Notes: generated by a model from the sequence alone, not told the origin. A stretch of 64,000 bases of DNA from Alphaproteobacteria bacterium (GCA_009777955.1 WRKW01000002.1:152155-216154); one strand, 5' to 3'. Counted from the stretch's first letter, positions 28,189-38,916 are shown. Program-made: numbers and translations.

Positions 28189-28878
28189 ATGTATATAAAA
28201 GATTATAGTGACGCGCTGAATAAGATAATTAAAATGCAACTGAAACACCTGCACAAAGAATTTGATAAACTGCAACGAAAGCATGGCTCTAAGAACCTTG
28301 ATTCTATCTATGGTTGCGGATGCATTTCGGATCCCGATGTTTGCTTTATTTTTATGAATCCAACGGGGCGAAATGTCGCAAGTGTTAAAACATGGAACGG
28401 ATTGAAAGCACCATGGATTGGCACGAAGAACAGTTGGAAGCTATTTAATTCGGTCGATATTCTTTCGGATAAAACATTGGATCAGATCCTATCAAAACGC
28501 CCCGCGGAATGGGATTATGATTTCGCAGAAAAAGTGTATAAAGAATTGGCGGAAAAGAAGATATATGTCACAAACATTGGCAAATGCACCCAAGACGATG
28601 CTTCACACGTTGCGGATTCTGTATTCAAAGAATATCTTGGGTTATTAGAGCAAGAGATTTCAGAGATAAAACCAAAGAAAATAATTTCATTCGGCAACCA
28701 AGTTAGTTCGTTATTTCTCGGGCAGTCAATAAAGGTTTCCGAAACCCGCAAACAAACAAAAGTAAAAGTTATTGATGGCAAACCATATATCGTATTTCCT
28801 GTATATTATCCTGTTGGGCAAGGCATGAGAAATATCAATAAAGCGATTGAAGATATCAAATTTGCCATAAACTATTAA
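28189..28878 (+). CDS. uracil-DNA glycosylase superfamily-like protein
   Basis: VCFIFMNPTGRN, APWIGTKNSWKLFN, VTNIGKCT, IISFGNQVSSLFLG, FPVYYPVGQGMRN. Confidence 0.65.
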   Translation: MYIKDYSDALNKIIKMQLKHLHKEFDKLQRKHGSKNLDSIYGCGCISDPDVCFIFMNPTGRNVASVKTWNGLKAPWIGTKNSWKLFNSVDILSDKTLDQILSKRPAEWDYDFAEKVYKELAEKKIYVTNIGKCTQDDASHVADSVFKEYLGLLEQEISEIKPKKIISFGNQVSSLFLGQSIKVSETRKQTKVKVIDGKPYIVFPVYYPVGQGMRNINKAIEDIKFAINY

Positions 28879-28927
28879 CTTTGTTTATCTGTCTCTAATC
28901 AATAATGAATAAAACAAGAGAGCATGC

Positions 28928-29521
28928 ATGAAACAAGTTGAAATCACAGTCAAAGTAATTGGGAATTTGGATGATGTGATAAAGTGTTTGGCCGACCAAG
29001 GTTTTTACATCAGCAAAAAATCACGCGTTGAAGATCAGTATCTTTCTAACCAGATTGACTCTCTAGCAAATGACAATATTATTCATACTCTATCCGGCTC
29101 TGTTATGTTGCGATATTTGGACACAGGCGACCGTATTTGGACCGGCATTACTCATAAAAACAAGACATACGGCGCAAATGGCGATGTTTTGTCGGAAGAA
29201 AAAATAAATATAGACTGCAATGATCTGGTTTCTGCAAAAAAATTGTTTAATGCATTGGGATTTCAGACCCTTGTAAATGTGAATTATGATGTTATCAGAA
29301 TGCAAAATGATAAAATTCAATTCGCATTTCAGAACGTAGAAAAGCTTGGGCTGTTGCTTGAATGCGAAAGCGAAAAAGATGCAACTGGATGGACTGAACA
29401 AGAAATCAATACGGAAAAGAAAAGTCTTGTTGATGCAATCCGTGCACTTGGCATTTCTATCAGTGAAGATTCTGACATTAAAAAAGCTTACGAATTGATA
29501 AAAATTCAAAAGATTGACTGA
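28928..29521 (+). CDS. CYTH-domain (class IV adenylate cyclase-like) protein
   Basis: VEITVKV start, LRYLDTGDRIWTGITHK, GLLLECES. Confidence 0.65.
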   Translation: MKQVEITVKVIGNLDDVIKCLADQGFYISKKSRVEDQYLSNQIDSLANDNIIHTLSGSVMLRYLDTGDRIWTGITHKNKTYGANGDVLSEEKINIDCNDLVSAKKLFNALGFQTLVNVNYDVIRMQNDKIQFAFQNVEKLGLLLECESEKDATGWTEQEINTEKKSLVDAIRALGISISEDSDIKKAYELIKIQKID

Positions 29522-29658
29522 CGCAAATGGGGCATTGTATAGAAAGGCGTATGTAATGGGCGAAATGGGGCGTTTTTGGCGGTATACCTGAGTCACTCCA
29601 TGCGAAAGGCCCGCACACAGCGGGCCTTACAGGGTATATCATGTATACATCAGATTAC

Positions 29659-29748
29659 TGGCGGAGAAGGAGGGATTTGAACCCCCGATACCCTTGCGAG
29701 TATAGACGATTTCGAATCGTCCGCATTCGACCACTCTGCCACTTCTCC
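29659..29748 (-). tRNA. tRNA-Ser (anticodon CGA)
   Basis: Reverse complement ggagaagtggcagagtggtcgaatgcggacgattCGAaatcgtc...ccttctccgcca, long variable arm. Confidence 0.92.
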
Positions 29749-29801
29749 ATAGGAACCATTATATATAATTTATCGGCATTTGCAAGCGTGGAAAAGTTAA
29801 T

Positions 29802-30126
29802 AGATGGGCTATAAGCCGGATTCTGTGGTGCGGTCGCACCGGTTTCCCGCACACGGTACCACACCGGTCATAATTAATCTGTCACACCACATTACTGCGG
29901 CGGATCAAGCCTTCTACCCGCTTCCAATCCGGAACTGATTAACAGAAGCCTATTTGAAGTTGCACCGCATAGAGATTGCCCGTTTCATCCACCGCTTTCC
30001 GTGGCTCGTTTCTGTTGCTCTGATCGTCGGGTTGCCCCGCGCGGCCGTTAACCGCTATGCTGTTCCGTGGTGTCCGGACTTTCCTCTGCCGCGTTTCCGC
30101 GACAGCTATGACCCGCCCATCTATCG
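29802..30126 (-). ncRNA. rnpB: RNase P RNA
   Basis: Reverse complement contains GAGGAAAGTCCGGACACCACGG and CCGGCTTATAGCCCATC. Confidence 0.92.
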
Positions 30127-30164
30127 TAGATATAAAATAGTAAATTCAATCGAAATTGCAAGGT

Positions 30165-30476
30165 TTAATTCGCACCCTGCTTTTTCGCGGCACCCAAAGC
30201 CGTGCGCAAGGATTGTTCCGCTATCTGTCGGATACGTGGTGCCATTGCCCGCATATTAAGGGCATTTGTCATAGAATTAGCAAACAATTCGGATATATAG
30301 GATATCTGGGACGGGGATATTACATAAACCGCAGAAGTAATCTGATCTGATGAAAGCATGGTCGCACCAACGCTCTCTTTTGCATTATTGTCGTCCCCGG
30401 TCGACCCAAGATTGGCCGCAGAGCCATCAAGCTGTGTACGCAGTTTTTCCAAAATTTTATCTATACTCTCTGCCAT
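30165..30476 (-). CDS. hypothetical protein
   Basis: MAESIDKILEKLRTQL... between rnpB and secA. Confidence 0.5.
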   Translation of the reverse strand: MAESIDKILEKLRTQLDGSAANLGSTGDDNNAKESVGATMLSSDQITSAVYVISPSQISYISELFANSMTNALNMRAMAPRIRQIAEQSLRTALGAAKKQGAN

Positions 30477-30625
30477 AGTCCGGATTTTACCACAAAAAAA
30501 ACTGATTGCAAATAAAACGCATAAATGCGGCGACATATCGGAAAACAAAAATTATAAATCGTCTTATTCCACTTGATATTTGCCCTTTTTTTTACTATAT
30601 ATCCTTGGCAAATAAAGGAATAGTT

Positions 30626-33241
30626 ATGATTTATAAAATTATCGGCAAAATATTGGGTAATGCGAACGACAGAATTGTAAAGTCTTATGGCAAAACCGTA
30701 TCCCTTATAAATGACCTGGAACAAAAATACCACTCTATGTCTGATGAACAGCTTCGCGAATGTACGATGGAATTTCGGGCGCGAATTGCCGGTGGCGCGA
30801 CAGAGCGTGAAATTCTGCCCGATGCTTTTGCCGCTGTGCGCGAAGCTTCCATAAGAACACTTGGCATGCGGCACTTTGATGTCCAAATGGTCGGCGGGAT
30901 GGTTCTTAATAACGGACAAATAGCTGAAATGAAAACCGGCGAGGGAAAAACCCTTGTCGCCACACTGGCCCTTTATTTAAAAGCCCTGCATGGCAAAGGC
31001 GCGCATTTGATTACCGTGAACGACTATCTTGCTAACCGTGATGCGGAATGGATGGGTGTCATTTACAAATTCTTGGGACTTTCTGTCGGCGTTATCCAAC
31101 ATGACATGGACGATGCCGAACGACGCGATGCATACGCCTGTGACATCACTTATGTAACAAATTCCGAACTTGGGTTTGATTATCTGCGTGACAATATGAA
31201 ATTCAGCAAAGAACAACAGGTTCTGCGCACATTTTTTTATGCCATAGTCGATGAAGTCGATTCTATCCTTATCGACGAAGCGCGCACCCCGCTTATCATT
31301 TCCGGCCCGGCCGAAGATACATCGGAACTATACAACAAAATAGATGCGGTTGTCGTAAAACTATCGCCATCCGACTATAAAAAAGATGAAAAAGATCGCC
31401 ACGTTACTTTGACTGAATCCGGGGTTGATACCATTACCGGACTATTGACAGAGGCGGGTATGATGACGGGTAACAATCTTTACGCACCCGAAAACGCCAT
31501 GTTGGTGATGCATATCCAGCAATCTCTTATGGCACATCACATGTTTAGAAAAGAGGTCAATTATGTCGTGCGCGGCGGCGAAGTCCTTCTTGTCGATGAA
31601 TTCACTGGCAGGGTAATGACCGGCCGCCGTTTCAGCAAAGGCCTGCACCAGGCATTAGAGGCCAAAGAACACGTAACAATACAACCGGAAAACCAGACCG
31701 TATCATCTATTTCTTATCAGAACCTTTTCCGTCTTTACCCCATGCTGGCAGGAATGACCGGAACCGCGATGACCGAAGCCGCAGAATTTGAAGAAATATA
31801 TAAACTGCGTGTCGTATCAATACCAACAAACCGCGATGTTGCGCGCAACGATCACAATGATGAAATATACCGAAATAGATCCGAAAAATTCGCCGCGATT
31901 CTGACACAGATAAAAGATTGCCACGAACGCGGCCAGCCTGTTCTGGTCGGCACTGTATCAATTGAAAAATCCGAAGAACTGGCGGAAATAGTAAAAAAAG
32001 AACTTGGCATCGAACCCGCCGTCCTTAACGCAAAGCATCATGAAAACGAAGCCAAAATAGTGGCACAAGCCGGCGTTCCCGGCGCGCTTACCATCGCCAC
32101 AAACATGGCAGGACGCGGGACGGATATAAAGCTGGGCGGAAATGCAGAACAGCTTATCGCGGAACTGGATGATTCAGACGAAAACCTTGAACAAAAGAAA
32201 AAAGAAATATATGCCCGGGTCGAATCCGATAAAATAAAGGTCTTGGATGCTGGCGGATTATATGTAATCGGAACAGAACGTCACGAATCCCGCCGCATAG
32301 ACAACCAGCTTCGCGGGCGTTCCGGTCGCCAGGGCGATCCCGGCGATTCAAAATTCTTTCTGTCCTTGGACGATGATCTTATGCGTATTTTCGGCGCGGC
32401 GCGCCTTGACGGAATGCTTACCACGCTGGGCATGCGGGCGGGCGAAGCGATTACCCATCCCTGGATAACCAAAGCACTTGAAAAGGCGCAAAAACGCGTG
32501 GAAGCCCGTTATTTCGAATCACGTAAAGAATTGCTGAAATATGATGACGTTATGAATGAACAACGCAACGTTGTCTATAAACAACGCGCCGATTTGATGA
32601 CATCCGACAATCTGGAACCGTTTATAAGGGAAATCATGGGCGACGTTGTAGAACAGATAGCCGAAAACAATATCCCCGAAAAAGCACATGTTGACGATTG
32701 GAATCTGAAAGGCATACATGAAACCATGAAGCGTACATTTGGCGTTGATATAACCGATTTGGACGAATGGAGAAAAAACGACGGTGTGACCGAACAAAAA
32801 GCTTTCGAAGGCTTGATGCGCATCGCCCGCGGGCGGTACGAACACCAGCTGGAAAGATACGGTGCAGAAATGATGAGAAAAGCCGAACGCCAAACCGCGT
32901 TGCATGCCCTGGACACAACTTGGCGCAGACATCTGGCCAGTATGGATTATTTGCAGACAGGAATCGGACTTCGCGGATACGCCCAGAAAAATCCACTATA
33001 TGAATACAAGAAAGAGGCGTTTGAATTATTCCGTAATATGATGAGCAGTTTTAAATCCATGGCATTGTCATATGTATGCCGGTTAGAATTATCCATGGAC
33101 GAAGTGAATGAAATGAAACGCGAGCAAGACGAACGTGATGCCACATTAAATCCTGCGGACAAGGCACCAAAAAGCCGCAACGACACCTGTCCCTGTGGTT
33201 CAGGCATAAGATTCAAACATTGTTGTGGAAAATTGAAATGA
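30626..33241 (+). CDS. secA: preprotein translocase subunit SecA
   Basis: AEMKTGEGKTLVATL, YLRDNM, IDEARTPLIISGP, TNMAGRGTDIKLGG, C-terminal CPCGSGIRFKHCCG. Confidence 0.98.
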   Translation: MIYKIIGKILGNANDRIVKSYGKTVSLINDLEQKYHSMSDEQLRECTMEFRARIAGGATEREILPDAFAAVREASIRTLGMRHFDVQMVGGMVLNNGQIAEMKTGEGKTLVATLALYLKALHGKGAHLITVNDYLANRDAEWMGVIYKFLGLSVGVIQHDMDDAERRDAYACDITYVTNSELGFDYLRDNMKFSKEQQVLRTFFYAIVDEVDSILIDEARTPLIISGPAEDTSELYNKIDAVVVKLSPSDYKKDEKDRHVTLTESGVDTITGLLTEAGMMTGNNLYAPENAMLVMHIQQSLMAHHMFRKEVNYVVRGGEVLLVDEFTGRVMTGRRFSKGLHQALEAKEHVTIQPENQTVSSISYQNLFRLYPMLAGMTGTAMTEAAEFEEIYKLRVVSIPTNRDVARNDHNDEIYRNRSEKFAAILTQIKDCHERGQPVLVGTVSIEKSEELAEIVKKELGIEPAVLNAKHHENEAKIVAQAGVPGALTIATNMAGRGTDIKLGGNAEQLIAELDDSDENLEQKKKEIYARVESDKIKVLDAGGLYVIGTERHESRRIDNQLRGRSGRQGDPGDSKFFLSLDDDLMRIFGAARLDGMLTTLGMRAGEAITHPWITKALEKAQKRVEARYFESRKELLKYDDVMNEQRNVVYKQRADLMTSDNLEPFIREIMGDVVEQIAENNIPEKAHVDDWNLKGIHETMKRTFGVDITDLDEWRKNDGVTEQKAFEGLMRIARGRYEHQLERYGAEMMRKAERQTALHALDTTWRRHLASMDYLQTGIGLRGYAQKNPLYEYKKEAFELFRNMMSSFKSMALSYVCRLELSMDEVNEMKREQDERDATLNPADKAPKSRNDTCPCGSGIRFKHCCGKLK

Positions 33242-33424
33242 ATAATGTATGTATCGTGCGCTATGCGCACGATGCCTTATTGAACAATGGAGCCTGCCGC
33301 CGCCTTGTCGCGCCGGAGCGATAGCAAAGGTGGAAGGCATGACAATGGTGTCGCGCTTTGCGCGACGCATTAATTATTCATTATTCACTATTCATTATTC
33401 ATTTGTCCGCTGCCGGGGCTATAC

Positions 33425-35821
33425 TTAATTCAATGTAATCCGTGAAATTCTTACATATCCATGTCTTCCGGCGGCGGCTGGCCGGACGACCCCGTTGCCC
33501 CAGTTATAATGCCCGTTTCCACCATGTGTAAGGGTTGCCCAAGCCGGGGCGGTACAAAGATTTTCCCCGCCTTGATTTAATCCTTTGACAAACCCTGAAC
33601 CGCCACCCGCCGACCTTTGCGAACCCGACATTCCACCAAACCAACCACCGCCACCACCAGATCTTATATTATTACTACCTGGGGCAGCACTAGCTGTTCC
33701 GTTGCTCCCCCCTTTTCCAAATCCTGGGATATTATCTCCAATTGTTTGAGCTGCTAACGGATCATTCGTTCCAGGCCAAGAGTGCGGTGACGATGTTTGT
33801 GTTCCTGGCTGCCCGCCATTTGCGCTAGAATAATCTATCGGCTGATGATGGCCTTCTTGCGCAACATCACCACCGCCATTACCACCCCATCCGCCAGTCC
33901 ATAAATACGGACTCGTCCAACTTGCTTCACCACCACCACCACCCGATACTATAAACCTGGTGTTAAGGCTTGTCGCCAAATCCCATGCACCGCCAGTTGT
34001 CCTTATATCGGATGCACCACCACCTGTTCCCATTCTATCACCTCCTGCACTAGAACCTTGTCTAAAGCCACCCCCACCATTCCATCCGCCTGGGTGGTTT
34101 GTACCACTTGTCTGGATACCATAAGCCCCACCCGCACCACCAACATAAATATAAACCGTTTGCTGTGCGGTCAGGGTCAGGATTCCCCTTGAATATCCGC
34201 CATTGCCGCCCCTGAACATAGTTCCACCGGCCGGAAACTGAGATGGATCATTGATTCTTCCACCACCGTCTGCGCCCCAAACCTCTAAAAGATACGTACC
34301 CGCTGGAAGCGTACGTGACTGGACGGTTCCATTGATTCCTGTTCCATGGGTTGCAACTGTGCTTCCATTAAAAGCATGATTCCAAGTTTCCAAAACTGTC
34401 ATCGATGGTGGGGGCGGAATTGTGCCAGGCACATCATAACCAACACTGCCCGATACACATGTCGCGGTTGGTGTTCCGTTATTCTGCGCCGTAAATCCAC
34501 TGTTACACGTGGTTATATTTATATTGCATCCTGTCGCTGTTGCCGCCCCACTGCTGCGATTCCAAGTGGTTGCATTCGACGGGCTGTTTGTACATGCCGT
34601 GCATGACAGGGAATTCGTAGTATTCGTAACACCATGATTCGCATTCCAGAACCCGTTGCTGCAGTTTTTTGTATAGGTACAACCGGCCGCGGTCGTGGTC
34701 GGATAATTCACATTGGCTGTCGCCAGGGTTATGGTTCCGTTTGTGGCGGTCGCGGCCACAGGACAGTTCGCTATACACGAAGTATTGAACATCGAACTGA
34801 CACACTCTGTTCCGTCACGATATCCGGCCGGACACTGGGTACAGCTATTGCCCGCACCGGTTCCGGAACGGAAATACCCGGCGGCGCAATTTGCAATTGT
34901 ATAGGACGCGCCTGTGCATGTATTCCATGTCGCAACTGTCGTGCGACAACCATTCGCACTGTTACAACTGGCCGCTGTTTGCGTTCCGACCTCCGCTGTT
35001 CCGGGGTTTGTCGCGCATACATTCAAAGGTGTCGGCGAGATGCATATTTGGCTGGTCGTACCTATGGTACAGGTATTGGCACAACACCCACCTGTATTGT
35101 TTGATGTCCCACTGTTGCATGCTGTGCTGTCGCGGAAACCAGCCGCACATTGTGTACAGGTATTTCCAGCCCCGGTTCCAGATCGATAATATCCACCGTT
35201 GCAAGTTGCGACCGTATACTGCGCACTGCATGCACCAAATGTTGTGCATACTGCATTGGAACAATATTCTATGCCACTGCCGGATGAACCGCTACAACTC
35301 TGCGCCGGGGGGGATGCAGTACAATTTTTATTGCATATTGATGTCTGATTCTGTGCACATTCGTCAAAGGTGCCCAGCAATCCCGAAACAATCGCAGAAC
35401 AGGCCTTTGACACACTGCAAGCCTTTACCAGCCGACCAACGGCATCATGTACCGCGATTGTATCCACCGCCTGGGTTGTTGCCAGCGAATGGCTGCAATA
35501 CTGTGGGGCATTACTGTTGAATTGTTCGTTCACCCGATCCACCGCACATAGCAGATATTTTACATTTGCAGCGCGTTGTACGTTTGTTTCGTTAATGGGA
35601 ACGGTTATTCCATGTGTTTGAAATATGTACTGGTGAATATAATCCACATTGGCAATATGCGCCGCATGTGTCCCCACAGAGAAAAGCATCAATGAAAGAC
35701 AAAATATGAATTTTATGCGAGTATGTGTGGTGGCATTTCCGAAAAATAATCGCGCCGTTGGCGCGAACGGGCGAATGACATTCGCCCTTGCGAAACTGTA
35801 AATATTAGAAATCATTTTCAT
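33425..35821 (-). CDS. secreted Cys-rich repeat plus Gly-rich (ALK/LTK-GRD-like) surface protein
   Basis: Repeats C..GYYRSGTGAGNTCTQCAAGFRD; Gly-rich C-terminal half LEVWGADGGG...GGGGGWFGGMSGSQRSAGGGSGFV. Confidence 0.75.
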   Translation of the reverse strand: MKMISNIYSFARANVIRPFAPTARLFFGNATTHTRIKFIFCLSLMLFSVGTHAAHIANVDYIHQYIFQTHGITVPINETNVQRAANVKYLLCAVDRVNEQFNSNAPQYCSHSLATTQAVDTIAVHDAVGRLVKACSVSKACSAIVSGLLGTFDECAQNQTSICNKNCTASPPAQSCSGSSGSGIEYCSNAVCTTFGACSAQYTVATCNGGYYRSGTGAGNTCTQCAAGFRDSTACNSGTSNNTGGCCANTCTIGTTSQICISPTPLNVCATNPGTAEVGTQTAASCNSANGCRTTVATWNTCTGASYTIANCAAGYFRSGTGAGNSCTQCPAGYRDGTECVSSMFNTSCIANCPVAATATNGTITLATANVNYPTTTAAGCTYTKNCSNGFWNANHGVTNTTNSLSCTACTNSPSNATTWNRSSGAATATGCNINITTCNSGFTAQNNGTPTATCVSGSVGYDVPGTIPPPPSMTVLETWNHAFNGSTVATHGTGINGTVQSRTLPAGTYLLEVWGADGGGRINDPSQFPAGGTMFRGGNGGYSRGILTLTAQQTVYIYVGGAGGAYGIQTSGTNHPGGWNGGGGFRQGSSAGGDRMGTGGGASDIRTTGGAWDLATSLNTRFIVSGGGGGEASWTSPYLWTGGWGGNGGGDVAQEGHHQPIDYSSANGGQPGTQTSSPHSWPGTNDPLAAQTIGDNIPGFGKGGSNGTASAAPGSNNIRSGGGGGWFGGMSGSQRSAGGGSGFVKGLNQGGENLCTAPAWATLTHGGNGHYNWGNGVVRPAAAGRHGYVRISRITLN

Positions 35822-35846
35822 TATGCGCGATTATACAAATTTACTG

Positions 35847-36479
35847 TTACGGCAATGCCGGGGTCGGAACATTTAACACACCGGTCACAGTTCCGCCAGA
35901 TGCTACTATATTATTAAACGCCTCTGTCTGGTTTGTGCCACCGGTTCCACCGTTGCCAATCAGCAAAGTTCCACTGACACCGGTTGCCAAAGGCACCGTC
36001 GGAAACGGAACCCAGGATGGTGCTGATGTTGGACCGGTCGCTTGCAAAACATGACCCGCTGTTCCGCCGGCGGTGGGGGCATACATCACCACAGCATTGG
36101 TCGCAGTATTGTTCAATGTTATAGTCGGTACGTTCGGCTTGTTTAATATTTGCGCCGCACCACTGACCGCATTCCAATCAGATTGCACATTACCCAGTCC
36201 CGCTACAATACTGTCTACATAGCCCTTTGTCGCGGCATCGGATGCATTGCTTGGTTCCACAACATTTTGCAACACGATTGTATTATTTTGTTCTCTCCGC
36301 AGAATTTTGGTATCGTCATTTATCGCGTTTACAATTACATCTGCAAGACCCGCGGCCGATGCACGGGTAGCAATCGCAGTATCTACATAGTATTGCGATG
36401 CTATAACCGGTGCATCGCCGTACACCCCCAGCGGCAGCACGGCCAAAAGCACAGTAAAGATTTTTGCAGCACGATTCAT
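35847..36479 (-). CDS. secreted tail-fibre-like protein
   Basis: Signal peptide; DAPVIASQYYVDTAI; ATKGYVDSIVAGLGNVQSDWNAVSGAAQILNKPNVPTI. Confidence 0.65.
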   Translation of the reverse strand: MNRAAKIFTVLLAVLPLGVYGDAPVIASQYYVDTAIATRASAAGLADVIVNAINDDTKILRREQNNTIVLQNVVEPSNASDAATKGYVDSIVAGLGNVQSDWNAVSGAAQILNKPNVPTITLNNTATNAVVMYAPTAGGTAGHVLQATGPTSAPSWVPFPTVPLATGVSGTLLIGNGGTGGTNQTEAFNNIVASGGTVTGVLNVPTPALP

Positions 36480-36588
36480 GTTTCATCCATGTCTTAATTC
36501 TGCTTGTTTCCCAAAGAAATACCTGTTACCCGATGACGGCCTTTTATCATTTGTTAAATGATAAAATCGCCAGCCATCGTTTCTATAA

Positions 36589-37233
36589 CTATTCCGTATA
36601 TGGCCCTGTCGCAATGTTAACACAATTAAATCCACCAGAACCAGTCGAAAGCAACATCTGTCCCGCGGCACAACTTAAATCATCTTCATGAACCAATCCC
36701 GTCAAAGCGGCACTGGTCAGATATCCGGCATCATTGGTCAATTCTGAAACATTGTTACCAGCCTGCAAAGCAGTATTTGCCAAAGTGCCCTGGGCGGCAG
36801 TAGCAAATCCGGCATCGCGATTTTGGAATGTATTCAAATTACTTTGTACAGTTGCGGCAGATCCGGCGGCATCAAATGACTCTGTGCCAACATATGCGGC
36901 GGTACCCAAAGAATCTTCCAGTGTAGAAACCTTTGTTTCTATTGCCTCCCCGACTTTTTCTTGGACATGATCTCTGATCGTGGTGTTTAATTCGGTCTTG
37001 GTTACATAATCGTCCAGGGTGTTTTCCAGATCAAGCCCCTGGATTGCTGTATCTGTATACAGATTCGCGGCTGATTCCGCCGATGCGGCCGCCGTGTTTG
37101 CATGGCTTTTTGCATGTTCGATCCCGCTACGCACAAACTGCTCTGTCGCAATAACAGGATCCGCAGCATACGCAGCACCGACAGACATTAATATCGCGCC
37201 CATTGCGCCCGCAAATATAAGTTTGTTTTTCAT
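36589..37233 (-). CDS. secreted tail-fibre-like/coiled-coil protein
   Basis: Signal peptide MKNKLIFAGAMGAILMSVGAAYA; ADPVIATEQFVRSGI; NVSELTNDAGYLTSAALTGLVHEDDL. Confidence 0.65.
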   Translation of the reverse strand: MKNKLIFAGAMGAILMSVGAAYAADPVIATEQFVRSGIEHAKSHANTAAASAESAANLYTDTAIQGLDLENTLDDYVTKTELNTTIRDHVQEKVGEAIETKVSTLEDSLGTAAYVGTESFDAAGSAATVQSNLNTFQNRDAGFATAAQGTLANTALQAGNNVSELTNDAGYLTSAALTGLVHEDDLSCAAGQMLLSTGSGGFNCVNIATGPYTE

Positions 37234-37264
37234 TCTCTTTCCTTTCGGTTGGTTTTTTTGATTT

Positions 37265-37951
37265 CTATTGTTCCGTGAATACATTGCCGGTTATTGAAAC
37301 CGACATGCAATTCTCTATCCCGCTGTTTACATTGATTAAATAAATTCCATCGCCGCCTATTGTGCATGTCGCGCCAGCAATACTGCCGGGTTCGCCCCTG
37401 TCACCTTTCAGCGATGCCAGCCATTCATCCACAGTTCCGGTAAATCCACCCCGTACCGCAATTTCATACGCAGACAATCCTTCATCACCCTTGTCACCCT
37501 TATCACCAACAGCACCCGAAATCATGCTGTCGATTTCATCTTTTGTATATATGTTGTTAATGTCTGACAATGTGCGATCGGAAATATCGTCAACGCGATT
37601 TTCCAATGTATCAATACGACTTGCCAGACCATCAAGCTCAATCAAAGATATATTCCCGCCGCCTGCAACACTTCCGCCCGATGAACCCGCTGCTACACCG
37701 GCATTCAGCTTTCCACGGCTGCCAAGAAACTGTGATGCAGAAACGCGCGCGCCGCTTGATACCGCCGCATTGCGCGCAGATGAAACGGTACCTGCTCTGA
37801 CGGTCGATGCGGTGGTCGCGTTGCGGGCGGCACTTGTCACCCCGGCACTTGCGTTGCGGACATTATTTGATCCGACGCGAACCGATGCCGCAGAATACGC
37901 GGCACCAGCAAACATGGCCATAAAAGCAAAACTTGTAATGAAGTTTTTCAT
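37265..37951 (-). CDS. secreted collagen-like protein
   Basis: Signal peptide; GDKGDKGDEGLSAYEIAVRGGFTGTVDEWLASLKGDRGEPG. Confidence 0.72.
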   Translation of the reverse strand: MKNFITSFAFMAMFAGAAYSAASVRVGSNNVRNASAGVTSAARNATTASTVRAGTVSSARNAAVSSGARVSASQFLGSRGKLNAGVAAGSSGGSVAGGGNISLIELDGLASRIDTLENRVDDISDRTLSDINNIYTKDEIDSMISGAVGDKGDKGDEGLSAYEIAVRGGFTGTVDEWLASLKGDRGEPGSIAGATCTIGGDGIYLINVNSGIENCMSVSITGNVFTEQ

Positions 37952-37971
37952 ACTCTCCCCGTTTGTGCCAC

Positions 37972-38760
37972 TCAGAACAATACGCGTATTCCCAAACCGA
38001 ACGTATTCATAAACAGGCCGCTGGTTTTAATCCTGAATATATCCTGGTCGCCCATCAATATGTCTTGGCTGTGTCCGGTAATGTATCCCAATTTGTAATA
38101 CGCACCCAACACAAGATTGTCCGATACTTTTTCTTCCATGCCGATTTGTAACTGACCCGCAAAGCCGGTCGATAATTTGTCAGTTTTTGCATACAGGTCA
38201 AATGTCCCCGGTGCCGAAAATTTTGTTGCCAGGAATCCGATGCCAACACCCGCACCTGTATATATGCTGGTCGTTGTCCATTCCCTTATGGTATATATGC
38301 CGTTCAATGTCAGATACTGTGCACCGATACTAAACGATACAATATCGTTATCTTCATAAGTTCCCGTGTATCCATAATTAATTTCTGCCCGCCATTTCGG
38401 GTGGAATCGGTATCCGGCTGTAACATCGAACCCCAACATCCGTTCCATCGAAAAATTATCCCGACCAGTATCCGACGGATCGGACACCAACATGAATGTC
38501 TGATTAAAACTGGAAAGGGTCAAATCAAACCGTGCACCGACGTACCGATTTTTTGGTTGTTGTGGCCTGGCACCGCGTTCCCACCGTTCTTCCATATATA
38601 CATTGGGCACATTGTCACCGTATACTGGCCGCAGCACAACACCCGACTGTCTTACGACATTCGCCGCAAGTACGCTGGACGTGGACATGGCCACAGTGAT
38701 GCCGATTATCGCCGCAACAAACCTGTTTACTTTCATGTAAGAACTCTTTCTTTCGTGCAT
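37972..38760 (-). CDS. outer-membrane beta-barrel protein
   Basis: Signal peptide, alternating strands, C-terminal FGLGIRVLF; likely start MKVNRF. Confidence 0.72.
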   Translation of the reverse strand: MHERKSSYMKVNRFVAAIIGITVAMSTSSVLAANVVRQSGVVLRPVYGDNVPNVYMEERWERGARPQQPKNRYVGARFDLTLSSFNQTFMLVSDPSDTGRDNFSMERMLGFDVTAGYRFHPKWRAEINYGYTGTYEDNDIVSFSIGAQYLTLNGIYTIREWTTTSIYTGAGVGIGFLATKFSAPGTFDLYAKTDKLSTGFAGQLQIGMEEKVSDNLVLGAYYKLGYITGHSQDILMGDQDIFRIKTSGLFMNTFGLGIRVLF

Positions 38761-38916
38761 ATTGCCCGACCCCTATGGGTTACTTTATTACACGCATTAT
38801 ACCATATTACATGAAAGTAAAAAAACGATTTTTTCGTATTATGGCATTTTTTTTAACAAAAAATGCCCAGAGAGTATTCCAGGCATCTTGTATCTAACAT
38901 TTCGCGTTTTACACAC

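Noticed and set aside
29954-30350. Two plus-strand ORFs
   Set aside because: First lies mostly in rnpB, second overlaps a better minus-strand ORF.
34634-35520. Plus-strand ORFs of 156 and 209 aa
   Set aside because: Antisense to the Cys-rich secreted protein; Cys/Arg-rich composition is a mirror artefact.
35847-38760. Prophage tail-fibre module
   Set aside because: Products carry signal peptides and an OM barrel is included; no terminase, capsid, portal or tail tube genes nearby.
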